Source: a virus
Reading direction: 5' to 3' (one strand)
Length of the DNA stretch: 50,687 bases
Virus record (IMG/VR): IMGVR_UViG_3300026521_000035
Coordinates: 1 to 50,687 of that record
Shown: one piece after another, positions 41,709 to 49,862 of the stretch
Numbering within the stretch: position 1 is the stretch's first letter
How the letters are laid out: every line of letters begins with the position of its first letter
Translations under genes and position numbers: made by a program
The notes under the pieces: generated by a model
Database searches by the model: none
What the model saw: the letters and a program-made list of their open reading frames with translations, nothing else
What the model was told of the DNA's origin: nothing

Positions 41709-43876
41709 CTTCTTACCTGGCTTCTTAAAGTATTTTCCATTCTTTGTTCATCCATCGGATCTTCAAAATAGCTATTTATCTCATCTAACAAATCCGATAT
41801 GTACTTTTCGTCTGCCCCTAAGTCATAAGCATATTTAGCTGCTCTGATCATATTACGACTGGCAGATCCATATTCTGATTCAAAGGCAAATTGGAATGTG
41901 GTAAAAGGATTATCTAACAAATCTTTTTGTTGCTTACTAGATAATTGTGTAGGTTTAGTTTTACTATTAGATTTATCTATAGCTTTAAGAATTAAATCTC
42001 TAGGGTATAATGGTTCAGCATCAGTAACCGATAATACATCTCTATCTGCGTAACTAAAGAATATCTGACTTTTAGGTAAAACATCAACTGTTAAACCTAA
42101 CTCATCTCCTAACTCTTTTTGGAAGTTTCTCCAAACTAAACTATCTAAATCTACTATACTAGATAACTCTATAAGAACTCTGAATTTAAAAGCATTAGCT
42201 TTATCGCTAGTTCTGGCTATATGATGATTTATATCACTAAGTAATAGATGACACTCTTCATCTGTAATCTTACTATCATCTATATCTAATACTACAAATT
42301 GACATCCACCTATAACATTATCAGCACTTCTGACACCATCTTTAAACCTAAAAGGACTATAAGCAAAATCATCTTGTAATAAACCTTCTAATTCATTAAA
42401 ACTCGTTTCAAAGTATTCATAACCTGAAGCACATTGTTTAGCTCTATCTTGTTTAGAACCTTCTACACTAAGATAAGATACTCCCATAGTTTCTACTTTG
42501 ATAACTTCTTCATAACATATACCATCTTGACAGGCAGTATATATACCAGATTTATCATAAGCACTAGCTAATCTAACTAACTCTTCTACTTTTCCTTTTG
42601 TACCACTACCAGTAATATACTGTAACTTTTTTAGTTCATGTAAATTTAAGAAGCTTTTACCATCTTCAGCTATGTATCTCATATACTCACACATAAGTTC
42701 ATAGTCTTCTTTAATTAACTCTTTTTCAAAGTTCATTAAATCGTCACTAAACACTTCAATAGTGTTTATAGCATCAACATAATTCTTTTCAGTAATTTCC
42801 TCATTACCTTCTAAGATAGCGTAGTTACCACTTAGTTTAAGTGCCTTCCATTGCATGTGTCTTCTAGCTAGTCGATTGATAGGGTATAAAGCTTTCATAT
42901 CGTCTGATTCAAAAGAATTATACTCTTTATATACATCAAATAATGCTTGAGCTTCTTGATTTATAGTTAATGGTTCTTGTGTAGTATTTTCAATTATCTC
43001 AATTGCTATATCTTCCATAGTAGATTGAGCTTTTAAAGTACACTCTCTTTCATTAGCTCTGTACTTAGTTAACTCTTCCACACTATTAAAATTAGGTTTA
43101 ATAGGCTTTTCAGGACTAAAACTAAATATAGATCTTCTAGCTAATTGAGTATTAAAAACCAGTTTAAACTTGTTCTTAATAGCACCTTCATAAAGTATAC
43201 CGTCCTGAGAACCAAACCATAAAGCATTTATAGGTAAACCTTTTATACTATCAGTTTGGTTTTCAGCACTTTTTATAATCTTAGCAGGTATGTTACCTAA
43301 ATCGTAAGCAACAGATATAGTCTTAATAATATCTATTAAATTACCATTAGATTGTAATTCTGAACCTATCTCTGACACATTTGTAGCACCTGCACCTAAA
43401 TCTCCACTAGCTAGTTCTGCGAAGTGAGTAATTAAACCTTCTACTGTACCAATACCAGCTTGCAAATCTCTAGGTTTTATATAATAAGATAGCCAATCCT
43501 CTTTTGTTTTACCATCTAATATAGCTTTTCTTTCAGCTATAGCTTTAGCATTGTCTTTACGATACTGTTCTATCATTTCATAAGCTGGTTTAAGCGCTTT
43601 TCTAACCATATTTACACTAGAATCTTTACTGACGCCTGAACCTGCTAGTGCAAAAACTATGGCATTACAAGGAACTATTGTACCATCAAATAGTTTAATA
43701 TTCTTTCTCATGTGGGATGTAAGTGTTATCAACTCACTCAAAGCTATAGATAATTTTAATCTATATGGTACTTCTCCTGATATAGTATCAAGAGCAGTAT
43801 TTACAATAGGATGTATCCCTCCATTAAATACACCCTTACTTTCTAAATGTTTATATAACATCTCTTTTGTTGTCAT
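41699..43876 (-). CDS. Primase-helicase-like protein: DUF3987-type N-terminus and AEP primase C-terminus, 725 aa
   Basis: The start at 43876 (MTTKEML) is preferred to an in-frame ATG at 43906 because AAAAGGA lies seven bases upstream. The N-terminus (FNGGIHPIVNTALDTISGEV; ALAGSGVSKDSS) has the layout of DUF3987/primase-helicase proteins, but the P-loop reads GSGVSKDS instead of GxxxxGK(S/T). The C-terminal domain has archaeo-eukaryotic primase motifs: VVLDIDDS (residues 528-535), an ARTSDKANAFKFRVLIEL strand pair and SQIFFSYADRD. N4-like phages carry related replication proteins. It probably makes primers and may unwind or load onto DNA; helicase activity is uncertain. Confidence 0.7.
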   Translation of the reverse strand: MTTKEMLYKHLESKGVFNGGIHPIVNTALDTISGEVPYRLKLSIALSELITLTSHMRKNIKLFDGTIVPCNAIVFALAGSGVSKDSSVNMVRKALKPAYEMIEQYRKDNAKAIAERKAILDGKTKEDWLSYYIKPRDLQAGIGTVEGLITHFAELASGDLGAGATNVSEIGSELQSNGNLIDIIKTISVAYDLGNIPAKIIKSAENQTDSIKGLPINALWFGSQDGILYEGAIKNKFKLVFNTQLARRSIFSFSPEKPIKPNFNSVEELTKYRANERECTLKAQSTMEDIAIEIIENTTQEPLTINQEAQALFDVYKEYNSFESDDMKALYPINRLARRHMQWKALKLSGNYAILEGNEEITEKNYVDAINTIEVFSDDLMNFEKELIKEDYELMCEYMRYIAEDGKSFLNLHELKKLQYITGSGTKGKVEELVRLASAYDKSGIYTACQDGICYEEVIKVETMGVSYLSVEGSKQDRAKQCASGYEYFETSFNELEGLLQDDFAYSPFRFKDGVRSADNVIGGCQFVVLDIDDSKITDEECHLLLSDINHHIARTSDKANAFKFRVLIELSSIVDLDSLVWRNFQKELGDELGLTVDVLPKSQIFFSYADRDVLSVTDAEPLYPRDLILKAIDKSNSKTKPTQLSSKQQKDLLDNPFTTFQFAFESEYGSASRNMIRAAKYAYDLGADEKYISDLLDEINSYFEDPMDEQRMENTLRSQVRRWF

Positions 43877-44144
43877 CAATTTTCCTTTTAAATTTATTAC
43901 AGCCAAAATTAGAATATACTTTCATATATGTACTCATTTTACCCTCAGGATCAACCATTATATCTATATCATTATTACTACACGTATAATCTAAGGATGA
44001 ATAAAATTTACAATTTTCACAAGTCATGTTTTCAAAACTATTATAAATTTCATTTACTAGGTTCTCTACATTTCCAAGACCCATAACAGCACTTTTTGTG
44101 CTTTTCTCTCTAAGTGTATTTATCACTTCGCTTCTATTTAACAT
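43851..44144 (-). CDS. Small Cys-containing protein, possible zinc finger, 97 aa
   Basis: The N-terminal 35 residues are helical. The C-terminal part has four cysteines in CENCKFY, YTCSN and GCNKF, a likely zinc-binding site. It overlaps the primase start by 26 bases and begins two bases after the upstream stop. A nucleic-acid-binding or regulatory role is plausible but unproven. Confidence 0.5.
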   Translation of the reverse strand: MLNRSEVINTLREKSTKSAVMGLGNVENLVNEIYNSFENMTCENCKFYSSLDYTCSNNDIDIMVDPEGKMSTYMKVYSNFGCNKFKRKIDDNKRDVI

Positions 44145-44146
44145 TT

Positions 44147-44962
44147 CTATCTCCTAGAACATTTTTGTATTTCTGTAAATAGTTCTATCTCGTTTAAATC
44201 ATCACCTAAATTTATAGTGTTAGATAAATCCATAGCATTTCCATAACTATCTGATAAATCATCTTCATATAGATCTCCTAATAAAGCAAAAGTAAACTTT
44301 CTAAGTAATCTATCATTTACTACACTACTCATAGTTTCTATAGTTTTTTTATCTCTATGACTAAATAAAGGTATAGACATAAACATATCTTTATCTCTAT
44401 TTTTAGTAGGACCATTATCTGCAAATACAAGTGTTACTTTTATAAAGATATGTTGTCTTTCTAGCTCTTCAATAGTAGCTAGTAATTTAACACAGTTTTC
44501 TATAACTTTATCATTAGTTACACAGTAAGGATAACTAATACTAATATATAGTTCATAGAAATGGTTTATATATCTATGGGATGGTGTAAGTACACATTCT
44601 GGATCACCTTCTACATATTTACCGACATCTATTGTTAAACCTTCTGTAGCATACTTGTATCTATCGTAGATTTCATCAGTAATAAGACCTCTTTTAAGTA
44701 GGTTTTTTCTTACTAGATTTCTAATATACTCTACATCAGTATTACCTAATTGAGGTTTGCCTCTTAACAACTCTTCTAGGGCTTGTTTATAGCTTATACC
44801 ACAGTTACCATCTTCTCTTTGTGTAACTGATTTAACATACTGTTTAAAGTGTATTAGATTACGAAATTCTACATTATCTAACTTATCTTTAAATTTACCT
44901 CTCCATTCTCTAGGGAATGTATCCTTTAATGGTTTATTTAATTTCATATTTAACTTACTCAT
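44147..44962 (-). CDS. vWA-like partner of the AAA+ ATPase, 271 aa
   Basis: N4-like phages pair a MoxR-type ATPase (gp24) with a vWA-domain protein (gp25) immediately downstream, and this gene holds that place, starting one base after the ATPase stop. The middle (HFYELYISISYPYC, helix VIENCVKLLATIEELERQ, strand FIKVTLVFAD) follows the vWA beta-alpha-beta order, but the DxSxS metal site is replaced by SISYPY, so metal binding is probably lost. Assignment rests on position and fold pattern, so it is tentative. Confidence 0.5.
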   Translation of the reverse strand: MSKLNMKLNKPLKDTFPREWRGKFKDKLDNVEFRNLIHFKQYVKSVTQREDGNCGISYKQALEELLRGKPQLGNTDVEYIRNLVRKNLLKRGLITDEIYDRYKYATEGLTIDVGKYVEGDPECVLTPSHRYINHFYELYISISYPYCVTNDKVIENCVKLLATIEELERQHIFIKVTLVFADNGPTKNRDKDMFMSIPLFSHRDKKTIETMSSVVNDRLLRKFTFALLGDLYEDDLSDSYGNAMDLSNTINLGDDLNEIELFTEIQKCSRR

Positions 44963-45730
44963 TTATAACTCCTCTTGTGTTATATACTCCCATAAATCAT
45001 CTATACTGTTTACTGAGTCTTTAGTTGGTTTATTTTGTAGGTCTATTATGTAATCATTATACATACTACCGGCTACTGTATCATTTAATAATACATGTTC
45101 ATACCCACTACCTAGACCTATATCTATTCTTTTTTTAAATCTAATAGCATCTCTCATAGATAATCTTCTAGATATATTACACTTATCTAAGATATTATTT
45201 AATACTTTAATAGTGTTAGCTACTTCTTCCCCTACTATAGCTTTCTCTAGCTCTGAATCTATATCTATAGTTACTACATCAAATCTATCCAGTGTAGCTT
45301 CATCTAATTGGTTTCTGCCTACATATCTACTATTTCCCTCTATAGGATTAGCTGTAGCACATAATCTAAAATCTTTATGTACTTCTACTATTTTATCTGG
45401 AAATGCTATATAACCATTCTCTAATGTATTTAAACATAAAAGAGTATTAGGGTCAGCAGCGTCTATTTCAGATAAGTCTACTAAACCCCCAAACTCTACA
45501 GCTTTTCTGAACTGTGATGGTATATAGTTACCATTAATAGCTATGAAACCTAACAAATTAGATACTGTAGTTTGTCTGGTCATAGGAACACTATAAAAAT
45601 CTAAATTAAGAGCCTCTGCTACTTGCTTTATAACCGTAGACTTACCGCTAGAGGCTGGTCCTACACATAAAACATTTATACCAGCTTCTACAAGAGTTTT
45701 AACTTCTCCAAATTTAGAATGATGTTTCAT
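44963..45730 (-). CDS. AAA+ ATPase, MoxR/CobS-like, 255 aa
   Basis: Walker A GPASSGKST is at residues 24-32. The Walker B equivalent is GGLVDLSEIDAADP (81-94), where the usual DE pair reads SE with Asp earlier. Sensor 1 is CATANP (124-129), and the arginine finger is in TLDRFD (146-151). Family members remodel partner proteins. The following vWA-like gene and the N4 gp24/gp25 pair make a matched module. AAA+ ATPases of this type are not yet assigned a firm role in phage growth. Confidence 0.8.
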   Translation of the reverse strand: MKHHSKFGEVKTLVEAGINVLCVGPASSGKSTVIKQVAEALNLDFYSVPMTRQTTVSNLLGFIAINGNYIPSQFRKAVEFGGLVDLSEIDAADPNTLLCLNTLENGYIAFPDKIVEVHKDFRLCATANPIEGNSRYVGRNQLDEATLDRFDVVTIDIDSELEKAIVGEEVANTIKVLNNILDKCNISRRLSMRDAIRFKKRIDIGLGSGYEHVLLNDTVAGSMYNDYIIDLQNKPTKDSVNSIDDLWEYITQEEL

Positions 45731-46328
45731 CTTTATTTTCCTCTTCTTTTTTATATACTACATTATAAGTATTATAACCTGCTAAAATTCCACCTTCGAT
45801 ACAGGAAATAAGTTTATATCTATCAGGCACTACTATTGCTGGTAAACTATTATCAAATTTTAAATCTATAAGACTAAAATCTTTTAGTATTTTTTTTAAA
45901 AATACTATTCTATATATTAAGTCATCTGAGTCGTCAAGTGTTAATATACCAGCAATTATCATGTCTGGTTTATTTCCAGTGTATGCAGTATACAAATCAT
46001 ACCTACCAATATAGTAATTGTTACTATATATAGTACAAATGTACATTACAACAATAATATCTATATTAGATAATGCTGTATCACTATCACAGAATGTAGT
46101 GTATAGTTTTATATTGTTAAATACTTCTTCTGTTATTTGGTTAATTGCTAAATACTGAGTTAAGTTATCAATAAAGGTTAATCTATCTCTATCATAGTCT
46201 TTAGATAGTGCTAAGAACAAGGTCATAACATCCCTTTCTTCTGTAACTACCTTTTTTACTAATTCTAATAACTTTTCTGGTATTGGTTTTTCTTTTATAA
46301 ACTTAAATGGATTAGGTTTTTTAGTCAT
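45714..46328 (-). CDS. Hypothetical protein, 204 aa
   Basis: It overlaps the AAA+ gene start by 17 bases. The protein is helical with several hydrophobic patches (IDIIVVMYICTIYSNNYYIG; VPDRYKLISCIEGGIL) and a lysine/glutamate tail, but no clear membrane topology or known motif. Translation coupling suggests a link to the AAA+ module. Confidence 0.5.
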   Translation of the reverse strand: MTKKPNPFKFIKEKPIPEKLLELVKKVVTEERDVMTLFLALSKDYDRDRLTFIDNLTQYLAINQITEEVFNNIKLYTTFCDSDTALSNIDIIVVMYICTIYSNNYYIGRYDLYTAYTGNKPDMIIAGILTLDDSDDLIYRIVFLKKILKDFSLIDLKFDNSLPAIVVPDRYKLISCIEGGILAGYNTYNVVYKKEEENKDETSF

Positions 46329-46372
46329 TTATTTTCCTTTTTAGTTAAATTTACAGGGATAAACCCTGTATT

Positions 46373-46720
46373 TTATAGGTATTCTGATTCTACAGTTTTA
46401 TGTAGATTACAAAGAATTGGATCTGTAGCAATTAATGTTTCAATTACTTTATCTAACACAAAACCTTCAAATTCTTGACAATGTCTTTTAGCTTCAACAA
46501 CAATTTCTCTAATTTTGTATTGAGCTAATACTGCTTTACTTACAGGTAATAGTGTAGATACTAAGAATGCACCATCTACTGTGTCTACTATAGGTTCAGT
46601 AATCTCCATATGTGTATTACCGTACTCTGTTCTTGCTCTACCCACTATGGCTATAGTCTCTTCAAGTATTCTTTGTGTTTGTGTGTTTACGTCTGCTTGT
46701 GTAATTTCTGTTAATCTCAT
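46373..46720 (-). CDS. Hypothetical helical protein, 115 aa
   Basis: Preceded by AAAGGA seven bases before the ATG. The product is helical with a central hydrophobic patch (VSTLLPVSKAVLAQYKIREI) and a C-terminal ATDPILCNLHKTVESEY. The family is unrecognised. It lies directly downstream of a strong hairpin-plus-T-run, so its expression may depend on read-through. Confidence 0.5.
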   Translation of the reverse strand: MRLTEITQADVNTQTQRILEETIAIVGRARTEYGNTHMEITEPIVDTVDGAFLVSTLLPVSKAVLAQYKIREIVVEAKRHCQEFEGFVLDKVIETLIATDPILCNLHKTVESEYL

Positions 46721-46737
46721 AACAAAATCCTTTAATT

Positions 46738-46772
46738 AAAAAATTTATTTATATAGGTAGCTTAACCTATAT
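46738..46772 (-). terminator. Hairpin and T run just before the 115-residue gene
   Basis: On the minus strand ATATAGGT and ACCTATAT form a perfect eight-base-pair stem around TAAGCT, followed after seven bases by six Ts. This is intrinsic-terminator-like and lies only about 20 bases before the ATG at 46720, so it may attenuate that gene. Confidence 0.5.
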
Positions 46773-46906
46773 CATTCACATTACTGTGGAGAGCTTGCAT
46801 CTCTAAGATTTTCTAGAAAATCCTGAAACTACTAGTTTTTGTTTTTGAAACTCTCGGCACCATCTAGTCTTAGTCGTCCAAAACTAGTATAAAACATCGA
46901 CTCCAT
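46773..46906 (-). ncRNA. Structured gene-free segment, candidate small RNA
   Basis: The segment contains no convincing gene. TACTAGTTTT and AAAACTAGTA (46830-46839 and 46880-46889) make a perfect ten-base-pair stem enclosing 40 bases. A 16-base perfect palindrome, GATTTTCTAGAAAATC, lies at 46807-46822. It is bounded by terminator-like hairpins at 46907-46928 and 46738-46772. That arrangement suits a discrete small RNA on the minus strand, but regulatory leader DNA is equally possible. Confidence 0.35.
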
Positions 46907-46928
46907 AGAACCTTCCTAAGAAGGCTCT
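46907..46928 (-). terminator. Hairpin at the end of the winged-helix ORF
   Basis: On the minus strand AGAGCCTTC and GAAGGTTCT pair over nine positions (one G-U) around TTAG, starting at the stop codon of the winged-helix ORF. No T run follows directly. Confidence 0.45.
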
Positions 46929-47196
46929 AGGAATCTTGTTTACTTACTTGTTCAGCTACTATAGTGTTCCATTCTCGTTGTAATTCCTCTGCATTACTTC
47001 TAAAGGGTATATACATATAAGGATTTAACCTATACATTTTATCTCTAGTCTTACATAGTAAATTTACTTTAACCAATTTTTTTATTAGATTACTAATCTT
47101 TTGTCTGGTTACGCCAAAATGGTCTGCGATAACAGATGCACTTAGTTTATGTTCTACTTGCTTATATGTAAATTTATCACGAATATAAACAATAAT
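46927..47196 (-). CDS. Winged-helix (RepL-like) ORF without a normal start codon, about 89 aa
   Basis: Translation in the helicase frame directly after the helicase stop gives LSASVIADHFGVTRQKISNL, a clear helix-turn-helix. KKLVKVNLLCKTRDKMYRLN and PYMYIPFRSNAEELQREW follow. The whole resembles winged-helix replication or regulatory proteins of the RepL type, although the N-terminal part of such proteins is missing. No ATG, GTG or TTG occurs in frame before the domain; the given start is an ATT at 47196. Options are an ATT start, read-through of the helicase TAA, or an N-terminally truncated relic. Confidence 0.45.
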   Translation of the reverse strand: MIVYIRDKFTYKQVEHKLSASVIADHFGVTRQKISNLIKKLVKVNLLCKTRDKMYRLNPYMYIPFRSNAEELQREWNTIVAEQVSKQDS

Positions 47197-47208
47197 AGAA
47201 AAACCTAA

Positions 47209-48588
47209 TTACGCAAACTTACAGTTAATTAGTTGGTGTTTACTACGACTGATTCCAACATATGCCACTCTAAGTATAGTTACATCTTCCATATCTTCTG
47301 CCCCACCTTTAGTTATGATTTTATTTACAGCTGTATTTAAATCATCTTCTATATACACCGTATCAAACTCAGTGCCTTTAAGACTAAAAGCTGTACCTAC
47401 AGTGATACTCTTACCTGCTTTATGTTTCTTAGCTTCTTTTAGTACATCCCAGATATTTATCTTTTTAGTTCTAAAGTTATTTAATAACTTAATAGTGTTT
47501 TTTATTTCTTCGTCTTCTACATTATCCATTAGATATGTATAGAATGTAGGGTAACCACTCATAGTATAGTTTCTAAACTCTTTCTCTAAAAATCTGTACT
47601 TTTTATGATACACCTCTTTACCACTAGCTGCTGTTATCAAAGCTAAAGGACAAGCAAATATATCTTTTATAGGCCTAGTTAAGGTATAACCTTTACCTTC
47701 TTTATGAAGTTCGGCTATTCTCTCTACTATTTTAGCATTAGTTAGAGTTATATAAGCCATAGTATTATATGTAGGTTCTCTATCAAACCCTACAAAATGA
47801 AAATTACTATCTAAATGAGTTCTCATAAAGTTTTGTACTTTATTTGCTATTTCTGTACTACATCTGAATGATCTAGTTAAGTGTAGTAGCTTTACATTAC
47901 TCAGTTCTTCAAAACCATTAGCTAAATCCATAAATCTATATATAGCTTGATGTGTTTCACCTAATCCTAGTTTCTTAGAAGAATTTATAAGTTTGAATAT
48001 CTCTAAAGCTACTTCTGTTGTATCTTGTATCTCATCCAGTATAACTAAGTCATAATTTAGTTCAATTAAACCTTGATCTAGCAGTAAATGTAGATATTTA
48101 AGCAGAAAGTTAAATGTTACAGGTATTTTATCTTCTATCATCAGATTTATATACTTCATAGCTATATTAACCAATAGTTCTTTCCCTAATAGTTCTGTAA
48201 GATAATCTTCCATATCAGTACTATTAGATCTAAAGAAATTATCAATAGCATTTAAGATAGATGCTTTAACTTGGTAAGGTAAATCTTCTTCTATACAAGT
48301 ATAAGTTAAATCTTCTATACCTTTTTTAGGTTTGATATAAGATAAAGCTAAACTATGTAAGGTTCTACATTCTATGTTGGTAGGAAACTTATCTTTAGCC
48401 TCTTCTACTATCTTCTTATTGAAAGCATAATATAACCCTTTCTTAGGTTTAAGTTCTGCTACTACTAATAATGATGAGCTGGTCTTGGTGCACCCTGCAT
48501 GAGCCTCTACTAATACTATCTGACCATTAAGATCAGATTTCATAGTATCTACAACTAGTTGTTGTTCCTCGGTAGGAGAGTATTTCAT
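47209..48588 (-). CDS. Superfamily 1 DNA helicase, UvrD/FBH1-like, 459 aa
   Basis: Helicase motifs are in order: Q-motif-like TEEQQLVVD, Walker A EAHAGCTKTSS (residues 28-38), Ia-like CRTLHSLAL, Walker B LVILDEIQDTT (181-191), motif III GLGETHQAIYRF, motif IV HLTRSFRCSTEI, V VGTAFSLKGTEFDTVYIEDD and VI RVAYVGISRSK. Walker A has Thr where AGxGKT usually has Gly, which may weaken ATP binding. At 459 residues it is a compact helicase. It probably acts in replication or recombination; the winged-helix ORF follows in the same frame. Confidence 0.82.
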   Translation of the reverse strand: MKYSPTEEQQLVVDTMKSDLNGQIVLVEAHAGCTKTSSSLLVVAELKPKKGLYYAFNKKIVEEAKDKFPTNIECRTLHSLALSYIKPKKGIEDLTYTCIEEDLPYQVKASILNAIDNFFRSNSTDMEDYLTELLGKELLVNIAMKYINLMIEDKIPVTFNFLLKYLHLLLDQGLIELNYDLVILDEIQDTTEVALEIFKLINSSKKLGLGETHQAIYRFMDLANGFEELSNVKLLHLTRSFRCSTEIANKVQNFMRTHLDSNFHFVGFDREPTYNTMAYITLTNAKIVERIAELHKEGKGYTLTRPIKDIFACPLALITAASGKEVYHKKYRFLEKEFRNYTMSGYPTFYTYLMDNVEDEEIKNTIKLLNNFRTKKINIWDVLKEAKKHKAGKSITVGTAFSLKGTEFDTVYIEDDLNTAVNKIITKGGAEDMEDVTILRVAYVGISRSKHQLINCKFA

Positions 48589-48824
48589 TATAATTCCTTA
48601 CATATTTCGTCAAACTCTATAATATGACCATAACTATTCATAGCTTTAATTATATCATCTATAGCTTGTTTAGCTACATCAAATGCAGAAGATTCTAATA
48701 CTAATCTTTCAAAAGCATAGTCATAATCTTCTATTAACCTTTTTTCTTCATAAGCTTCTTGTCTTTGTCCATTAAGCATATCTTGTCGACATTCTTCCAT
48801 TAACTCTTTATCTATTATTGACAT
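48588..48824 (-). CDS. Small acidic helical protein, 78 aa
   Basis: A helical, charged protein (KELMEECRQDMLNGQRQEAY; VAKQAIDDIIKAMNSYG) whose stop overlaps the helicase start as TAATG-type coupling. No family is recognised. Possibly a helicase accessory by position. Confidence 0.5.
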   Translation of the reverse strand: MSIIDKELMEECRQDMLNGQRQEAYEEKRLIEDYDYAFERLVLESSAFDVAKQAIDDIIKAMNSYGHIIEFDEICKEL

Positions 48825-48830
48825 TTTTAT

Positions 48831-49226
48831 TTACCATCCTATAACTCTTTTATGATGCCTAAAAAATTTAAACATTTTCCATACTCTCATAGGTATTTTA
48901 TAAACTAGTAAGCTATGTTGATCTAAGTCAAAGAATAAAGTCTTATTCATAACTCCTACCCAATTTAATGGTGTGTAGCCATATCTTTTAGATAACATTA
49001 TAGCTATAAAGTATTCATTATATCCGCTATCTAATAGTTCGTAATACCTCTTTATAGTTTCATTATAAACTTTTCTTCTAAACTCTTGTCTACGAAGTAA
49101 AGCCTTATCATCTACATAAAGTCTACTTCCTTTTTTTACTATATGAGGATTATTTGTAAAATTATGTGTATGTATAGTTTTTATACTTACATCGTATAAT
49201 TCACTAAATTCCTTTGCTAATATCAT
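48831..49226 (-). CDS. Putative helix-turn-helix protein, 131 aa
   Basis: The N-terminal ILAKEFSELYDVSIKTIHTH looks like a short helix-turn-helix, and the middle repeats such a pattern (MLSKRYGYTPLNWVGVMNK). The C-terminal end is basic (RVWKMFKFFRHHKRVIGW). A DNA-binding regulator is plausible. Preceding genes run on the same strand with short gaps. Confidence 0.45.
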   Translation of the reverse strand: MILAKEFSELYDVSIKTIHTHNFTNNPHIVKKGSRLYVDDKALLRRQEFRRKVYNETIKRYYELLDSGYNEYFIAIMLSKRYGYTPLNWVGVMNKTLFFDLDQHSLLVYKIPMRVWKMFKFFRHHKRVIGW

Positions 49227-49236
49227 AATGTATCCT

Positions 49237-49479
49237 TTAGATGTATCTATCTAATCTAGGTTTAGACTTTACCTCTGTAGCTAATATTTCAGCTTTTAGA
49301 TTGCTATTTTCTGTCTCTAATCTAGTAGTTTTTTTAACTAATCCTTTTATCTCTTCCTGGTGTGTTAAAATGTTACCTCTTAAAAGTAGTAAATCTTCTA
49401 TTTTTACTTCTAATATTCTTACACCATCATAGTCAGCTAAATTAATAGCTTTTAAAAGGGTATCAACCTCTTTTACCAT
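49237..49479 (-). CDS. Coiled-coil protein, 80 aa
   Basis: Long helical sequence with heptad spacing (EIKGLVKKTTRLETENSNLK). It starts inside the end of the upstream gene (17-base overlap) and precedes the helix-turn-helix gene by ten bases. Unknown role; dimerisation is likely from the coiled coil. Confidence 0.45.
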   Translation of the reverse strand: MVKEVDTLLKAINLADYDGVRILEVKIEDLLLLRGNILTHQEEIKGLVKKTTRLETENSNLKAEILATEVKSKPRLDRYI

Positions 49480-49762
49480 TTTTAATTCCTTTACTGTATG
49501 TTACCAACTTAGGTGTTTTAAGAGTTAATCCCTCCCTATACGCTGTTATTCCATATTTATACTTCTTAGCGAAGAAATATGCTATATGCTCTTGTTTACT
49601 TCTATCAAAACCTTTTGAGTTCATCCATAGGTGATCTCTAAAAGGAATCCAGATACCATCCACTAGTAATTCTATACTAACTAGTAGTATTAAATCTTTT
49701 TGTATAGCATCATTTTTAGTAAAACGAGCTATTTTTCCTCTATACTTATCTATATTATCCAT
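49463..49762 (-). CDS. Hypothetical basic protein, 99 aa
   Basis: A basic protein with a conserved-looking ELLVDGIWIPFRDHLWMNSKG core and SKQEHIAYFFAKKYKY. The pattern of many aromatic and basic residues suggests nucleic-acid or protein interaction, but no family is recognised. AAAGGG precedes the ATG by several bases. Confidence 0.45.
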   Translation of the reverse strand: MDNIDKYRGKIARFTKNDAIQKDLILLVSIELLVDGIWIPFRDHLWMNSKGFDRSKQEHIAYFFAKKYKYGITAYREGLTLKTPKLVTYSKGIKNGKRG

Positions 49763-49778
49763 ATAGTCCCTTTCTTAT

Positions 49779-49862
49779 TTAGATTTGACTCAATATATAA
49801 CTTACTATTGCAAGTATAAACATACCATTAGCCATTACATTTTCTTGTTTTATTTTTGTCAT
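49779..49862 (-). CDS. Tiny membrane peptide, 27 aa
   Basis: A perfect AAAAGGAG lies upstream of an ATG at 49862 whose frame gives 27 residues with one hydrophobic helix (GMFILAIVSYILSQI). It begins inside the end of the lytic transglycosylase gene in another frame. The strong ribosome binding site is the main support; a role in lysis would fit the neighbour. Confidence 0.45.
   Translation of the reverse strand: MTKIKQENVMANGMFILAIVSYILSQI

Noticed and set aside
43877-43906. ATG 43906 as primase start
   Set aside because: No suitable ribosome binding site; ATG 43876 has AAAAGGA.
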